From: Isoptericola croceus
Lineage (GTDB): Bacteria; Actinomycetota; Actinomycetes; Actinomycetales; Cellulomonadaceae
Assembly: GCF_029382255.1 (NCBI RefSeq)
Contig: NZ_JARLLG010000001.1
Coordinates: forward strand, 496,001-560,000
Length of the DNA stretch: 64,000 bases
Direction: 5' to 3'
The first letter of the stretch is position 1, and every line of letters starts with the position of its first letter. Below the pieces are notes generated by a model. That model saw only the letters and a program-made list of their open reading frames with translations, did no database searches and had not been told where the DNA came from. Position numbers and translations under genes: made by a program. This document shows, in pieces, positions 24,069 through 32,771 of this stretch.

Positions 24069-25370
24069 ATGAGGATCACGCGCAAGGCCGCAGGTGCGGC
24101 CGCCGCGACTGCCACGGTCGCTCTCGTCCTGACCGCATGCAGCGGTGGCGACACCGGTTCCGACGACGGCGAGGCCGGCGACGTCACGCTGAACGTCGCG
24201 TGGTGGGGCAACGACGACCGTGCCGACAAGTACGAGGAGTCCATCGCCCTCTTCGAAGAGGCGAACCCGAACATCACCGTCCAGAGGCAGTTCCAGGCCT
24301 GGGACGACTACTGGACCGCTCGCAACACCGAGGCGGCCGGTCAGGCCCTGCCCGACGTGTTCCAGATGGACCTGTCGTACCTGCGCCAGTATGGCGGCAC
24401 CGGTCAGCTTGCCGACCTGTCGGACCAGGTCGGCAGCGCGATCGACACCTCGGGCTTCGAGGAGGCGCTCCTCGAGGCCGGGCAGATCGACGGCGCCCAG
24501 TACGGCATCCCCACGTCGCAGAACACGCTCGCGATGTTCTACAACGGCGACGTGCTCGAGCAGATCGGCGTCGAGCCGCTCGAGGAGGGCTACACCTGGG
24601 AGGACTTCAACGCCTTCATCGCCGAGGCCTCCGAGGCCGGTGACGGCGAGGACCCGGCCATCTACGGGTCCGGTGACTACACGGGCACGTTCTGGTTCTT
24701 CGCGCAGTGGCTGATCCAGCAGGGCGTCCAGCCCTTCACCGAGGACGGTCAGCTCAACTTCGACGAGTCGCACGCCACCGAGTTCCTCAACCTGGCGAGC
24801 GACCTGCGCGAGGCCGGGCAGCTCTTCCCGACCGACCGTGCGACGCAGCTCGCCCCGCTGAGCGGCTTCACCTCCAACGAGGTCGCGGCCGAGGCCAGCT
24901 GGGACAACTTCCTCGCGGGCTACGTCTCGGACGCCGGCACGGAGAACATCCACATGCTCCCGATGCCGTCGGGTGCCAACGGCCCGCAGCAGTTCTGGAA
25001 GCCGTCGATGTTGCTCTCCTCGAGCGCGAACTCGGACCACCCGGAGGAGGCCGCCGCACTCATCAGCTTCCTCGTCAACGACCCCGAGGTCGGCGAGATC
25101 TTCGGCACCTCGAAGGGCGTGCCCGCCGTGGCCGCCCAGCGTGACGCCATGAACGTCGAGGAGGGCTCGATCGACGCGACCGTGCTCGCCTACGAGGAGT
25201 CGGTGGCTCCGGACGTCACCGAGACCGCCCCGCTGCCGGTCGAGGGCTTCGGGTCCATCGAGGCCGAGTGGATGCGGCTCGCCGAGGAGCTCGGCTACGG
25301 CAACATCACGGTCGACCAGTTCGTCGAGCAGTGGTTCGCCGCCGCCGCCGACACCGTCGGTCAGTCCTGA
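24069..25370 (+). CDS. CUT1-type sugar ABC transporter substrate-binding lipoprotein
   Basis: A 433-residue extracellular solute-binding protein of family 1. Lipobox LTAC (Cys about 24) follows a short hydrophobic signal (MRITRKAAGAAAATATVALV). AWWGNDDRADKYEESIALFEEANPNI and later WKPSMLL fit oligosaccharide-binding proteins. AAGGAGG lies at an ideal distance before ATG 24069. It is followed, across a strong hairpin, by two CUT1 permeases. No ATPase is encoded, which is normal for CUT1 systems that share an MsmX-type ATPase. The position before PL11 in the same regulon suggests rhamnogalacturonan oligosaccharides as ligands. Confidence 0.93.
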   Translation: MRITRKAAGAAAATATVALVLTACSGGDTGSDDGEAGDVTLNVAWWGNDDRADKYEESIALFEEANPNITVQRQFQAWDDYWTARNTEAAGQALPDVFQMDLSYLRQYGGTGQLADLSDQVGSAIDTSGFEEALLEAGQIDGAQYGIPTSQNTLAMFYNGDVLEQIGVEPLEEGYTWEDFNAFIAEASEAGDGEDPAIYGSGDYTGTFWFFAQWLIQQGVQPFTEDGQLNFDESHATEFLNLASDLREAGQLFPTDRATQLAPLSGFTSNEVAAEASWDNFLAGYVSDAGTENIHMLPMPSGANGPQQFWKPSMLLSSSANSDHPEEAAALISFLVNDPEVGEIFGTSKGVPAVAAQRDAMNVEEGSIDATVLAYEESVAPDVTETAPLPVEGFGSIEAEWMRLAEELGYGNITVDQFVEQWFAAAADTVGQS

Positions 25371-25383
25371 CACTCTCGACGTA

Positions 25384-25421
25384 GCATGCGGTCCCGCGCC
25401 TCGTGGCGCGGGACCGCATGC
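25384..25421 (+). terminator. Intercistronic hairpin between binding protein and permease
   Basis: A perfect 17-bp stem (starting GCATGCGGTCCCGCGCC) with a TCGT loop lies between the binding-protein stop and the permease ribosome site. In sugar ABC operons such hairpins act as partial terminators or RNA stabilisers, so that more binding protein than permease is made. Confidence 0.75.
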
Positions 25422-25436
25422 ACCGGAGGTTCCACC

Positions 25437-26432
25437 ATGTCTTCACCTCAGTCCGCTTCAGCGAGCGGCATGACGGTCGCCGCACCGGCGCAGCATCTGC
25501 AGCGCACCGACGCCGAGACGCCGCTGAAGCAGAAGCCTCAGCGCAAGTACAGCCGGGCGGACACCCGTGCGGGGTTCGCGTTCCTGTCGCCGTGGATCCT
25601 GGGATTCGTGGGGTTGACGGCGTTCCCGATGCTGGCGTCGTTGTACCTGGCGTTCACGGACTACAACCTGTTCACCTCCCCGACGTGGGTGGGGTGGGAC
25701 AACTTCGTGAACCTCTTCAACGACCCCCGGTTCATCCAGTCGGCGCAGGTGACTGCGGGTTATGTGCTGCTGGGCACGCCGATCAAGCTGGCCTCTGCGC
25801 TGGCGGTCGCGATGCTGCTGAACATGAAGCAGCGCGGTCAGGGCGCGTACCGGTCGATCTTCTACGCTCCGTCGTTGATCGGTGCGAGCGTGTCGATCGC
25901 GATCGTGTGGAAGGTGATGTTCACCAACGACGGGATCGTGGACCGCATCCAGCAGATGGTCGGTATCAACATCGGTGGCTGGGTGGGCAACCCCGCGATG
26001 AGCCTGCCGATGCTGATCCTGCTGGCGGTGTGGGGCTTCGGTGCGCCGATGGTGATCTTCCTGGCGGGCCTCAAGCAGATCCCGGCCGAGCTGTACGAGG
26101 CCGCCGAGTGCGACGGTGCGGGCCCGGTGCGCAAGTTCGTCAACATCACGATGCCGATGCTGTCCCCGGTGCTGTTCTTCAACCTGCTGCTGGAGACGAT
26201 CGGCGCGTTCCAGGTGTTCAACTCGGCGTTCATCATCTCCGGCGGTACCGGCGGGCCGGCCGGCTCGACCATGTTCTACACCCTGTACCTGTACCTGCGT
26301 GGTTTCCAGGACTTCAAGATGGGCTATGCCTCGGCGATGGCCTGGGTCCTGGTCATCGTGGTCGCGCTGATCACGCTGATCTTGTTCCGCACGTCCAAGG
26401 GATGGGTCCACTACACCGGAGACGAACGATGA
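25437..26432 (+). CDS. CUT1 sugar ABC transporter permease 1
   Basis: A 331-residue permease with six membrane segments in the MalF/UgpA manner. The EAA loop is YEAAECDGAGPVRKFVNITM, which contacts the ATPase. FLSPWILGFVGLTAFPMLASLYLAFTDY is the typical first segment. The ATG at 25437 follows GGAGG; an upstream ATG in frame lies inside the hairpin and is unlikely to be used. The stop overlaps the second permease start (ATGA). Confidence 0.93.
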   Translation: MSSPQSASASGMTVAAPAQHLQRTDAETPLKQKPQRKYSRADTRAGFAFLSPWILGFVGLTAFPMLASLYLAFTDYNLFTSPTWVGWDNFVNLFNDPRFIQSAQVTAGYVLLGTPIKLASALAVAMLLNMKQRGQGAYRSIFYAPSLIGASVSIAIVWKVMFTNDGIVDRIQQMVGINIGGWVGNPAMSLPMLILLAVWGFGAPMVIFLAGLKQIPAELYEAAECDGAGPVRKFVNITMPMLSPVLFFNLLLETIGAFQVFNSAFIISGGTGGPAGSTMFYTLYLYLRGFQDFKMGYASAMAWVLVIVVALITLILFRTSKGWVHYTGDER

Positions 26433-27340
26433 CCACACTCACCGCAGCCCCGGACACCCCGTCGGTCGACAACGAGGCGATCGCTCGCCGCGCCGCGGCG
26501 AAGAACCGCCGCCGCGTCAAGGCGGTCGTCTTCCACCTCGTGGCCCTCGCGGCGACCATCGTGGTCCTCTACCCCGCGGCGTGGATGGTCTTCGCATCGA
26601 TGAAGCCCAACTCCGACATCATCGGCAACACCCAGCTGCTGCCCGACGTGTGGACGATCGAGCACTACGTCTCGGCGCTGTCGGGCATCGGTGGGGTCTC
26701 GTTCTGGACGTTCTTCGGCAACTCGATGACGCTGGCCGTGCTCAGCGTGGTCGGCACCGTGCTGTCCTCGACCGTGGCGGCCTACGCGTTCGCCCGCATC
26801 AGCTTCCCGGGCCGCAACGCGATGTTCGCGGTGATGATCGGCACGCTGCTGCTGCCGTTCCACGTCACGATCATCCCGCAGTACATCCTGTTCAACAATC
26901 TCGGGATGGTGAACACCTACATCCCGCTGCTGGCGCCGAAGTTCCTCGCCGCCGAGGCGTTCTTCATCTTCCTGATGATCCAGTTCATCCGCGGTATCCC
27001 TCGCTCCCTGGACGAGGCCGCACGCATCGACGGCTGCGGGCACGGCCGCACCTTCTGGCGGATCATCCTGCCCCTGATGCGCCCCGCGATCGTGACCAGC
27101 TCCATCTTCACGTTCATCTGGTCGTGGAACGACTTCCTCGGCCCTCTGCTCTACCTCAAGAGCCCCAGCCTCTACACCATGCCCATCGCGCTGCGTCAGT
27201 ACGTCGACCAGACGTCGGTGTCCGACTACGGCGCCCAGATGGCCATGGCCGTCCTGGCTCTGCTGCCCGTGATGATCTTCTTCGTCATCTTCCAGCGGTT
27301 CCTCATCAACGGCGTCGCCACCCAGGGCATCAAGGGCTGA
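26429..27340 (+). CDS. CUT1 sugar ABC transporter permease 2
   Basis: A 303-residue MalG/UgpE-type permease with six membrane segments and the EAA loop LDEAARIDGCGHGRTFWRII. It ends in the usual VATQGIKG tail. It is coupled to permease 1 by an ATGA overlap and followed 1 bp later by a DUF624-like gene, so all four genes form one transporter operon. Confidence 0.94.
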   Translation: MTTLTAAPDTPSVDNEAIARRAAAKNRRRVKAVVFHLVALAATIVVLYPAAWMVFASMKPNSDIIGNTQLLPDVWTIEHYVSALSGIGGVSFWTFFGNSMTLAVLSVVGTVLSSTVAAYAFARISFPGRNAMFAVMIGTLLLPFHVTIIPQYILFNNLGMVNTYIPLLAPKFLAAEAFFIFLMIQFIRGIPRSLDEAARIDGCGHGRTFWRIILPLMRPAIVTSSIFTFIWSWNDFLGPLLYLKSPSLYTMPIALRQYVDQTSVSDYGAQMAMAVLALLPVMIFFVIFQRFLINGVATQGIKG

Positions 27341-27341
27341 C

Positions 27342-27989
27342 ATGGCGGCCCGCCCGCACGACCCCGAGGCACCCCGGCCACGCCGCCGGGGTGCCTCCGG
27401 GGGCATGCTGCGCAGCCTGCACCTCTTCGCCGAGGTCGCGATCACCGGCGTCCTGGTCGCCGTGGGCTCGCTCGCACTGGTCACCCTGGTGCCCTCGCTG
27501 GCCGCCGGTGTGGCACACCTGCGCCGAGAGCTCTCGGGCCGTGAGACGACGGTCCGCCGCTTCGTCGTCGAGTGGTGGGCGGCGGTCCGCTCGCTGTGGC
27601 TGCTGGGCCTGGCGGTCGTCGCGCTGTCCGTGCTGCTCGTCGGCGACTGGCAGCTCGCCACCTCGGGGATCGTCCCCGGCGCGGCCGTCGTCGCCACCGT
27701 GGTCGCGCTCTTCGCCGCCGGAGCTGTCGCCGTCGTCCTGCGGGCCGTCGGCGTCTGGTCCGACGACGACGGCGAGCCTGACCCGGGCATGACCGCGCGC
27801 CCTGCGCTGTCGGTCGCCGCCGAGCGCTCCACCGACGACCTGACCGGGGCCGCCCTGCTGGCTGCTGCCGTCGTCATGGCGGCCACCCTGGTCTGGATGC
27901 TCATACCGCTCGTCCTCGTGGTGGGCGGGCTGCTGGCTCTGGCCGTCGTCGGCGTCGAGGTGCGCCGCCGATCGCTGCCGAACACCTGA
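27342..27989 (+). CDS. DUF624-like (YesL-type) membrane protein
   Basis: A 215-residue protein starting one base after the permease stop. A basic N-terminal tail (to residue 20) precedes about five membrane segments. The region VTLVPSLAAGVAHLRRELSGRETTVRRFVVEWWAAVRSLW has the family layout of a Pro-Ser/Ala-Leu turn followed by a charged loop and a Trp-rich helix. YesL in Bacillus sits in a rhamnogalacturonan gene cluster, which agrees with the neighbouring PL11. The function is unknown; a role in transporter assembly or substrate handling is a guess. Confidence 0.65.
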   Translation: MAARPHDPEAPRPRRRGASGGMLRSLHLFAEVAITGVLVAVGSLALVTLVPSLAAGVAHLRRELSGRETTVRRFVVEWWAAVRSLWLLGLAVVALSVLLVGDWQLATSGIVPGAAVVATVVALFAAGAVAVVLRAVGVWSDDDGEPDPGMTARPALSVAAERSTDDLTGAALLAAAVVMAATLVWMLIPLVLVVGGLLALAVVGVEVRRRSLPNT

Positions 27990-28017
27990 TACTTCCCCGC
28001 CCGAGAGGTGGGGGAAA

Positions 28018-28040
28018 GGCCCGTCGAAACCCGGCGGGCC
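28018..28040 (+). terminator. Weak hairpin after the transporter operon
   Basis: GGCCCG...CGGGCC arms separated by 11 bases, followed by TCGCG, lie between the DUF624-like gene and the PL11 promoter region. Only 6 bp are paired, so partial readthrough into PL11 is likely. Confidence 0.4.
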
Positions 28041-28055
28041 TCGCGAGTGCACTGA

Positions 28056-28069
28056 TTGCAACGATGCAA
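28056..28069. promoter_or_regulatory. Rhamnogalacturonan-regulon operator O2 (PL11)
   Basis: TTGCAACGATGCAA, a 14-bp palindrome with central CG matching the shared motif, lies directly before and partly within the AAGGAGG ribosome site of the PL11 gene. Bound repressor would block transcription at or near the start. Confidence 0.72.
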
Positions 28070-28083
28070 GGAGGATGCGAGCG

Positions 28084-30426
28084 ATGAAGATCACTCAGAC
28101 GACGGCCTGCGCCGTCGCTGCGGCGACCGCCGGGGCGTTGGCCCTGGGGTCGGCGGCCACGGCCGCTCCCGGAGGGCACCACGGCCCGCCGGGGCACGAC
28201 CGGGACGAGGGGATCGTCCTGGAGGACCTGGACCGTGGCCTGGTCGCGGCGAGCACCAGCGAGGGCGTCTTCCTCAGCTGGCGACTGCTCGGGCACGAGG
28301 TCACCGGCGCCACGGACACAGGGATGGACGGCGTCGACTTCGTCGTCTACCGCGACGGCCAGAGGATCGCCACGGTCACCGACTCGACCAACTACGTGGA
28401 CGCCGACGGCGAGTCGACGTCGCGCTACGCCGTCGCGCCGGTGAGCAGCACCGGCCACCCGGGCAAGGGGCACGCGAAGGGCAAGGAGGGGCGCAAGAGC
28501 GAGACCGTCGTGCCCTGGGCCGACGGTCACCTCGACATCCCGCTGAACAAGCCGGACGACGGTGTCACGCCGGTCGGGGAGGAGTACACCTATCGCGCCA
28601 ACGACGCGTCCGTCGCCGACCTGACGGGCGACGGCACCTACGAGGTGATCGTCAAGTGGGACCCGTCCAACTCCAAGGACGTGTCGCAGAAGGGGTACAC
28701 CGGCAACCAGTACCTCGACGCGTACACCCTCGACGGTGAGCAGCTCTGGCGCATCGACCTCGGGGTGAACATCCGCGCCGGGGCGCACTACACGCAGTTC
28801 CCCGTGTACGACTTCGACGGTGACGGACGGGCCGAGGTCATGGTCAAGACCGCGCCCGGCACCAAGGCCACCACGTACCGCGACGGCCGACCGACGGCCG
28901 AGAGGTACGTGAAGATCCCCCAGGCCGACCGCAAGGCCGGGGTCACGCACGCCGACGACTACCGGTACAGCGCGGACGACTACTACGAGCACGTCGTGGA
29001 GATGTTCCGCGACTGGGCGGACTACCCCGAGGTGACCAGCGGTGAATGGCCTGCCACGCTCGAGGAGGCGTTCGGCATCGAGCCGCGGTACGACTACCCG
29101 CTGACGGACGCGGACGCGCGCGAGATGGCCGACTACTTCATGGACGTCTACGCCCCGGAGCGTTCGGGCCGCAACGACCTGCGCACCTTCGAAGGGTTCG
29201 TCATCTCCGGCCCCGAGTACCTGTCGGTGTTCGACGGCCGCAGCGGGCGCCCGCTGGAGACCGTCGACTACGAGCCGGAGCGGTTCGACGACGGTCTGCG
29301 CTGGGGCGACTACGCGATGAGCCGCATCGAACCGGGCAACCGCGTCGACCGGTTCCTGGCCGGTGTGGCCTATCTCGACGGCGAGACACCGTCGGCCGTG
29401 TTCGCCCGTGGGTACTACACCCGCTCGACCATCGCCACGTACGACTGGGACGGCAAGCGCCTGACCCAGCGCTGGATGGTGGACTCCGGCTGGACGCCGA
29501 TGTCGAACCCGTTCAACGACGGGCCCCACGGGACGCTGGGTACCGACCCGGAGTTCGGGTCCATCACGACGCAGGGCTTCCACTCGATGTCCGCGGCCGA
29601 CGTGGACGGTGACGGCAAGCAGGAGATCGTCTACGGCTCGGCGACGATCGATCACGACGGCTCGCTGCTGTACTCGTCGTTCGACACCCTGCCCGAGGGG
29701 TCTGCGGACCCGGGAGCCTGGGCCGGGCTCGGTCACGGCGACGCCATGCACGTGACGAACATCGATCCGTCCCGACCGGGTCTGGAGATCTGGACCTGTC
29801 ACGAGGGCGGCGCCTGGGCGCCGTACGGTTCTGTCCTGCGGGACGCCGCGACGGGTGAGGTGCTGTTCGGTGCGTACTCCGGCCGGGACACCGGTCGTTG
29901 CATGATCGGCGACGTCCGCCCGGACGTGCCCGGGTTCGAGCTGTGGGCGGCGATGCCGGACGGTACCGATGCGTCGGGCACGTTGAGCGCGACGGGGGAG
30001 CAGCTCGCGGCGGGCACCCCCGGGACCAACCAGTCCGTGCGCTGGGCTGCCGACGGGACGACGCAGATCATCGAGGGTGCGATCGATGAGACGCCACGGA
30101 TCGTGGACGTCGCTCGGGGGACCGTCCTGGAGCTCGAGGGAACCCTGACCAACAACCATACGAAGGGCAACCCGTCGCTGGTCGCGGACATCTTCGGTGA
30201 CTGGCGCGAAGAGGTGATGGTGCGCACGGAGGACTCCTCCGCGCTGCGGATCTACCTCTCCACCGAGGTCACGGACACGAAGATGTACACGCTGATGCAC
30301 GACCCGCAGTACCGGGTGGAGGTCGCGCGCCAGCAGACCTCGTACAACCAGCCGTCGTACCCGGGCTTCTACCTGGCCTCGGACACGGACTGGTCGCAGG
30401 TGCCCGTGCCGGGCTCGGCCGGGTGA
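28084..30426 (+). CDS. Secreted PL11 rhamnogalacturonan lyase
   Basis: A 780-residue exported polysaccharide lyase that cleaves the alternating GalA-rhamnose backbone of rhamnogalacturonan I by beta-elimination. Signal peptide: MKITQTTACAVAAATAGALAL...ATA. The beta-sandwich start (EDLDRGLVAASTSEGVFLSWRLLG) is followed by the eight-bladed propeller with calcium-binding DxDGDG repeats (YDFDGDGRAEVMVKTAPG, ADVDGDGKQEIVYGSA) and the RGL11 signatures FARGYYTRSTIATYDWDG, IWTCHEGG and the terminal MHDPQYRVEVARQQTSYNQP. ATG 28084 is chosen over 28075 for ribosome-site spacing. It lacks the extra modules of the fusion at 59459. Endo- or exo-action is not decided. Confidence 0.95.
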   Translation: MKITQTTACAVAAATAGALALGSAATAAPGGHHGPPGHDRDEGIVLEDLDRGLVAASTSEGVFLSWRLLGHEVTGATDTGMDGVDFVVYRDGQRIATVTDSTNYVDADGESTSRYAVAPVSSTGHPGKGHAKGKEGRKSETVVPWADGHLDIPLNKPDDGVTPVGEEYTYRANDASVADLTGDGTYEVIVKWDPSNSKDVSQKGYTGNQYLDAYTLDGEQLWRIDLGVNIRAGAHYTQFPVYDFDGDGRAEVMVKTAPGTKATTYRDGRPTAERYVKIPQADRKAGVTHADDYRYSADDYYEHVVEMFRDWADYPEVTSGEWPATLEEAFGIEPRYDYPLTDADAREMADYFMDVYAPERSGRNDLRTFEGFVISGPEYLSVFDGRSGRPLETVDYEPERFDDGLRWGDYAMSRIEPGNRVDRFLAGVAYLDGETPSAVFARGYYTRSTIATYDWDGKRLTQRWMVDSGWTPMSNPFNDGPHGTLGTDPEFGSITTQGFHSMSAADVDGDGKQEIVYGSATIDHDGSLLYSSFDTLPEGSADPGAWAGLGHGDAMHVTNIDPSRPGLEIWTCHEGGAWAPYGSVLRDAATGEVLFGAYSGRDTGRCMIGDVRPDVPGFELWAAMPDGTDASGTLSATGEQLAAGTPGTNQSVRWAADGTTQIIEGAIDETPRIVDVARGTVLELEGTLTNNHTKGNPSLVADIFGDWREEVMVRTEDSSALRIYLSTEVTDTKMYTLMHDPQYRVEVARQQTSYNQPSYPGFYLASDTDWSQVPVPGSAG

Positions 30427-30443
30427 GCCGACCCTGACGCCTT

Positions 30444-30483
30444 GCCGGTCCGCGCACGGTGCACGCACCGTGCGCGGACCGGC
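30444..30483 (+). terminator. Terminator hairpin after PL11
   Basis: A perfect 18-bp GC-rich stem with a 4-base loop begins 17 bp after the PL11 stop (left arm GCCGGTCCGCGCACGGTG). Confidence 0.8.
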
Positions 30484-30525
30484 GTGGAGCGTCCGCGTGC
30501 TGCCGCGCGTCAGACTGCGCTAGTA

Positions 30526-30539
30526 TTGAATCGATACAA
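30526..30539. promoter_or_regulatory. Rhamnogalacturonan-regulon operator O3 (oxidoreductase operon)
   Basis: TTGAATCGATACAA is the second closest match to the consensus. It directly follows and overlaps TAGTAT, a likely -10 box, 29 bp before the oxidoreductase ATG. Confidence 0.75.
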
Positions 30540-30567
30540 CGCAGTCGACGACGGAGGCAGTCAACCG

Positions 30568-31716
30568 ATGAAGGTGAGCATCCTGGGTGCGGGCGCGATC
30601 GCCCACGCCCATGCCGAGGCCGTGGAGGCCCTCGCCCGCTACAGCGGGCTCGAGGGCGTCGAACTGACCGGGGTGGTCGACGTGGACGCCGCGCGCGCGG
30701 CGGAGTTCGCCGCCCGGCACGGCATCGCCCACCATGGCACCGACCTGTCGGCGCTGCTCGCCGGCGGCGACGTGGACGTGCTGCACATCTGCACCCCGCC
30801 GTCGCTGCACCTCGAGCAGGCTCGTGCGGCGCTGGCCGCCGGTGTGCACGTGGTCGTCGAGAAGCCTGCCGTGCTCTCCCTGGCCGAGATCGACGCCATG
30901 GCCGAGGCCGAGCGGGCCGGCACCGGCGGTGCGCGGTTCACGCAGATCGTCCAGCACCGCTTCGGGTCGGGAGCCGTGCGGCTGCGCCGGCTGCTCGGCG
31001 ACGGCGCCCTCGGCCGACCCCTCGTCGCGGTGTGCGACACCCTCTGGTTCCGCCCGCCGGAGTACTTCGACGTGCCGTGGCGAGGCCGCTTCGACACCGA
31101 GGGCGGTGGCCCCACGATGGGCCACGGCATTCACCAGTTCGACCTGCTGGTGTCGATCCTGGGCGAGTGGACCGAGGTGCGGGCCATGGCCGGCCGCCTC
31201 GCCCGGGACGTCGACACCGAGGACGTCTCGATGGCGATGGTGCGGTTCTCCTCGGGCGCCATGGCCAGCATCACCAACTCGTTGCTCTCCCCGCGCCAGA
31301 CCTCCTTCCTGCGCCTCGACACCGAGCGGGCCACCGTCGAGCTGGAGCACCTCTACGGGTACGACGACGACGCCTGGAGCATCACGGCGGCGCCCGGCTC
31401 CGAGGACGTCCTGCAGGCCTGGTCCGACGACGTCGCCGCCGAGGGCGAGCAGGTCGACGGCGGCCGCTCCGGTCACCTCGCCCAGCTCGTGCCGACCTAC
31501 CGCGCCCTGGTCGCGGGCGAGACGCCGCCGATCACCGTCGCCGACGCCCGCGGCACGCTCGAGCTCGCGGCCGCCATCTACCGGTCGGCGTTCACGGGCG
31601 ATACCGTTGTCCGGGGTGAGATCTCCGCCGGTGACCCCTTCTACGACAGCATGGGTGGCGCGGGGGCGCCCTGGCCCCCGGTCAAGGACGTCCCGGTGCA
31701 GGAGGTCACTGCATGA
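30568..31716 (+). CDS. Gfo/Idh/MocA-family oxidoreductase
   Basis: A 382-residue NAD(P)-dependent sugar or sugar-derivative dehydrogenase. The Rossmann motif is GAGAIA at 7-12. The family EKP motif with Lys99 (VVVEKPA) and GGGPTMGHGIHQFDLLVSILGE, holding the catalytic His region, are present. ACGGAGG precedes ATG 30568. It heads a three-gene operon with DUF6807 and cupin proteins under operator O3, so it should act on a rhamnogalacturonan-derived sugar. The exact substrate is unknown. Confidence 0.88.
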   Translation: MKVSILGAGAIAHAHAEAVEALARYSGLEGVELTGVVDVDAARAAEFAARHGIAHHGTDLSALLAGGDVDVLHICTPPSLHLEQARAALAAGVHVVVEKPAVLSLAEIDAMAEAERAGTGGARFTQIVQHRFGSGAVRLRRLLGDGALGRPLVAVCDTLWFRPPEYFDVPWRGRFDTEGGGPTMGHGIHQFDLLVSILGEWTEVRAMAGRLARDVDTEDVSMAMVRFSSGAMASITNSLLSPRQTSFLRLDTERATVELEHLYGYDDDAWSITAAPGSEDVLQAWSDDVAAEGEQVDGGRSGHLAQLVPTYRALVAGETPPITVADARGTLELAAAIYRSAFTGDTVVRGEISAGDPFYDSMGGAGAPWPPVKDVPVQEVTA

Positions 31717-32771
31717 GCGTCACCCTGAACAGCGACGGCAGCGCGATGACCGGGTCGCGTGACGACGTCGACCTCTTCACCTATGTCTACCGGCCCGACG
31801 ACGTCGCCTACGAGAGCCCGCGCCCCTACCTGCACCCGCTGCGCACCCGGAGCGGCGCGGTGGTCTCCGAGTACCGGCCGTGGGACCACGTGTGGCACAA
31901 GGGCCTCGCCTGGTCGCTCCCGCACGTCGGCCGGTGGAACTTCTGGGGCGGCCCCAACTACGTCCACGCCGAGCGGGGCTACGTCGACCTGCACAACGAC
32001 GGCTCGATGGAGCACGAGCAGTTCACCGCCGTCGGCCCCTGCGGGTTCGTCGAGGAGCTCTCGTGGCGCACCCCCCGCACCACCGGACAGGACGGCGGCG
32101 ACCTTCCCGGGCAGGTCGTGGTCCGCGAGGAGCGCACGGTGCAGGTCGTGCTGCCCGAGTCCGTCCCGGACGCCTGGGTGCTGACCTTTGCCTCGGAGAT
32201 GACGAACGTCTCCGACGGGCCGCTCGACCTCGGCAGCCCGACCACCAACGGGCGGGAGAACGCGGGCTACGGAGGCCTGTTCTGGCGTGGACCGCGCTCC
32301 TTCACCGAGGGCCGGGTGCTGCTGCCCGGCCCCGACGGAACCGGCACGGTCGCGGACGCCGAGGACGCACGTGGCCTGCGGGCCAACTGGCTCGGGTTCG
32401 TCGGCCGGCACGACGGCCCTGCGCCCCGCGGCGAGGGCGGCCGGCAGGGCGGCTCGCGCGCCTCCACGGTGCTGATGGTCGACCCGGGCACCAACCCCGG
32501 CGGCACCCCGCAGTGGTTCGTGCGATCGGTGCCGTTCGCCGGCGTGTGCCCGGCGCCGTTCTTCAGCGAGGAGGTGCCGTTCCCGGCCGGTGAGACGCTG
32601 CGCTTCACCTACGCCGTCGTCATCGCCGACGGGGAGTCCGACGGCGCCCGGGGCGCCGAGCTCGCGGCGCTCGGCCGGCAGGTGCTCGCCGGCGACGGCG
32701 GAGCACTCGAGCCCGGGCACGTCGACCCTGCGGAGCCGCCCACCGATGTGGCCGCGGGGGCCCGCGGGTGA
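31713..32771 (+). CDS. DUF6807 (PmoA-family) protein
   Basis: A 352-residue protein of the family annotated 'PmoA' or 'methane oxygenase', a name that says nothing about function here. Conserved landmarks: RPYLHPLRTRSGAVVSEYRPWDHVWHKGL, WGGPNYVH, GGLFWRGPRSF near the middle, and the C-terminal FRYAV-like FTYAVVIADG. Residues Trp-Asp-His-x-x-His-x-Lys-Gly look like a metal or active site. The start overlaps the oxidoreductase stop (ATGA) and its stop overlaps the cupin start (GTGA). DUF6807 genes are very often next to Gfo/Idh/MocA genes, which suggests a paired reaction. Confidence 0.82.
   Translation: MSVTLNSDGSAMTGSRDDVDLFTYVYRPDDVAYESPRPYLHPLRTRSGAVVSEYRPWDHVWHKGLAWSLPHVGRWNFWGGPNYVHAERGYVDLHNDGSMEHEQFTAVGPCGFVEELSWRTPRTTGQDGGDLPGQVVVREERTVQVVLPESVPDAWVLTFASEMTNVSDGPLDLGSPTTNGRENAGYGGLFWRGPRSFTEGRVLLPGPDGTGTVADAEDARGLRANWLGFVGRHDGPAPRGEGGRQGGSRASTVLMVDPGTNPGGTPQWFVRSVPFAGVCPAPFFSEEVPFPAGETLRFTYAVVIADGESDGARGAELAALGRQVLAGDGGALEPGHVDPAEPPTDVAAGARG

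Noticed and set aside
27901-30468. An 855-codon antisense frame over PL11, and similar frames at 39147-41570 (807 codons) and 12553-14850 (765 codons)
   Set aside because: All are antisense shadows of strongly recognised enzymes (PL11, RhaEW, GH74) and lack family motifs and credible start contexts.
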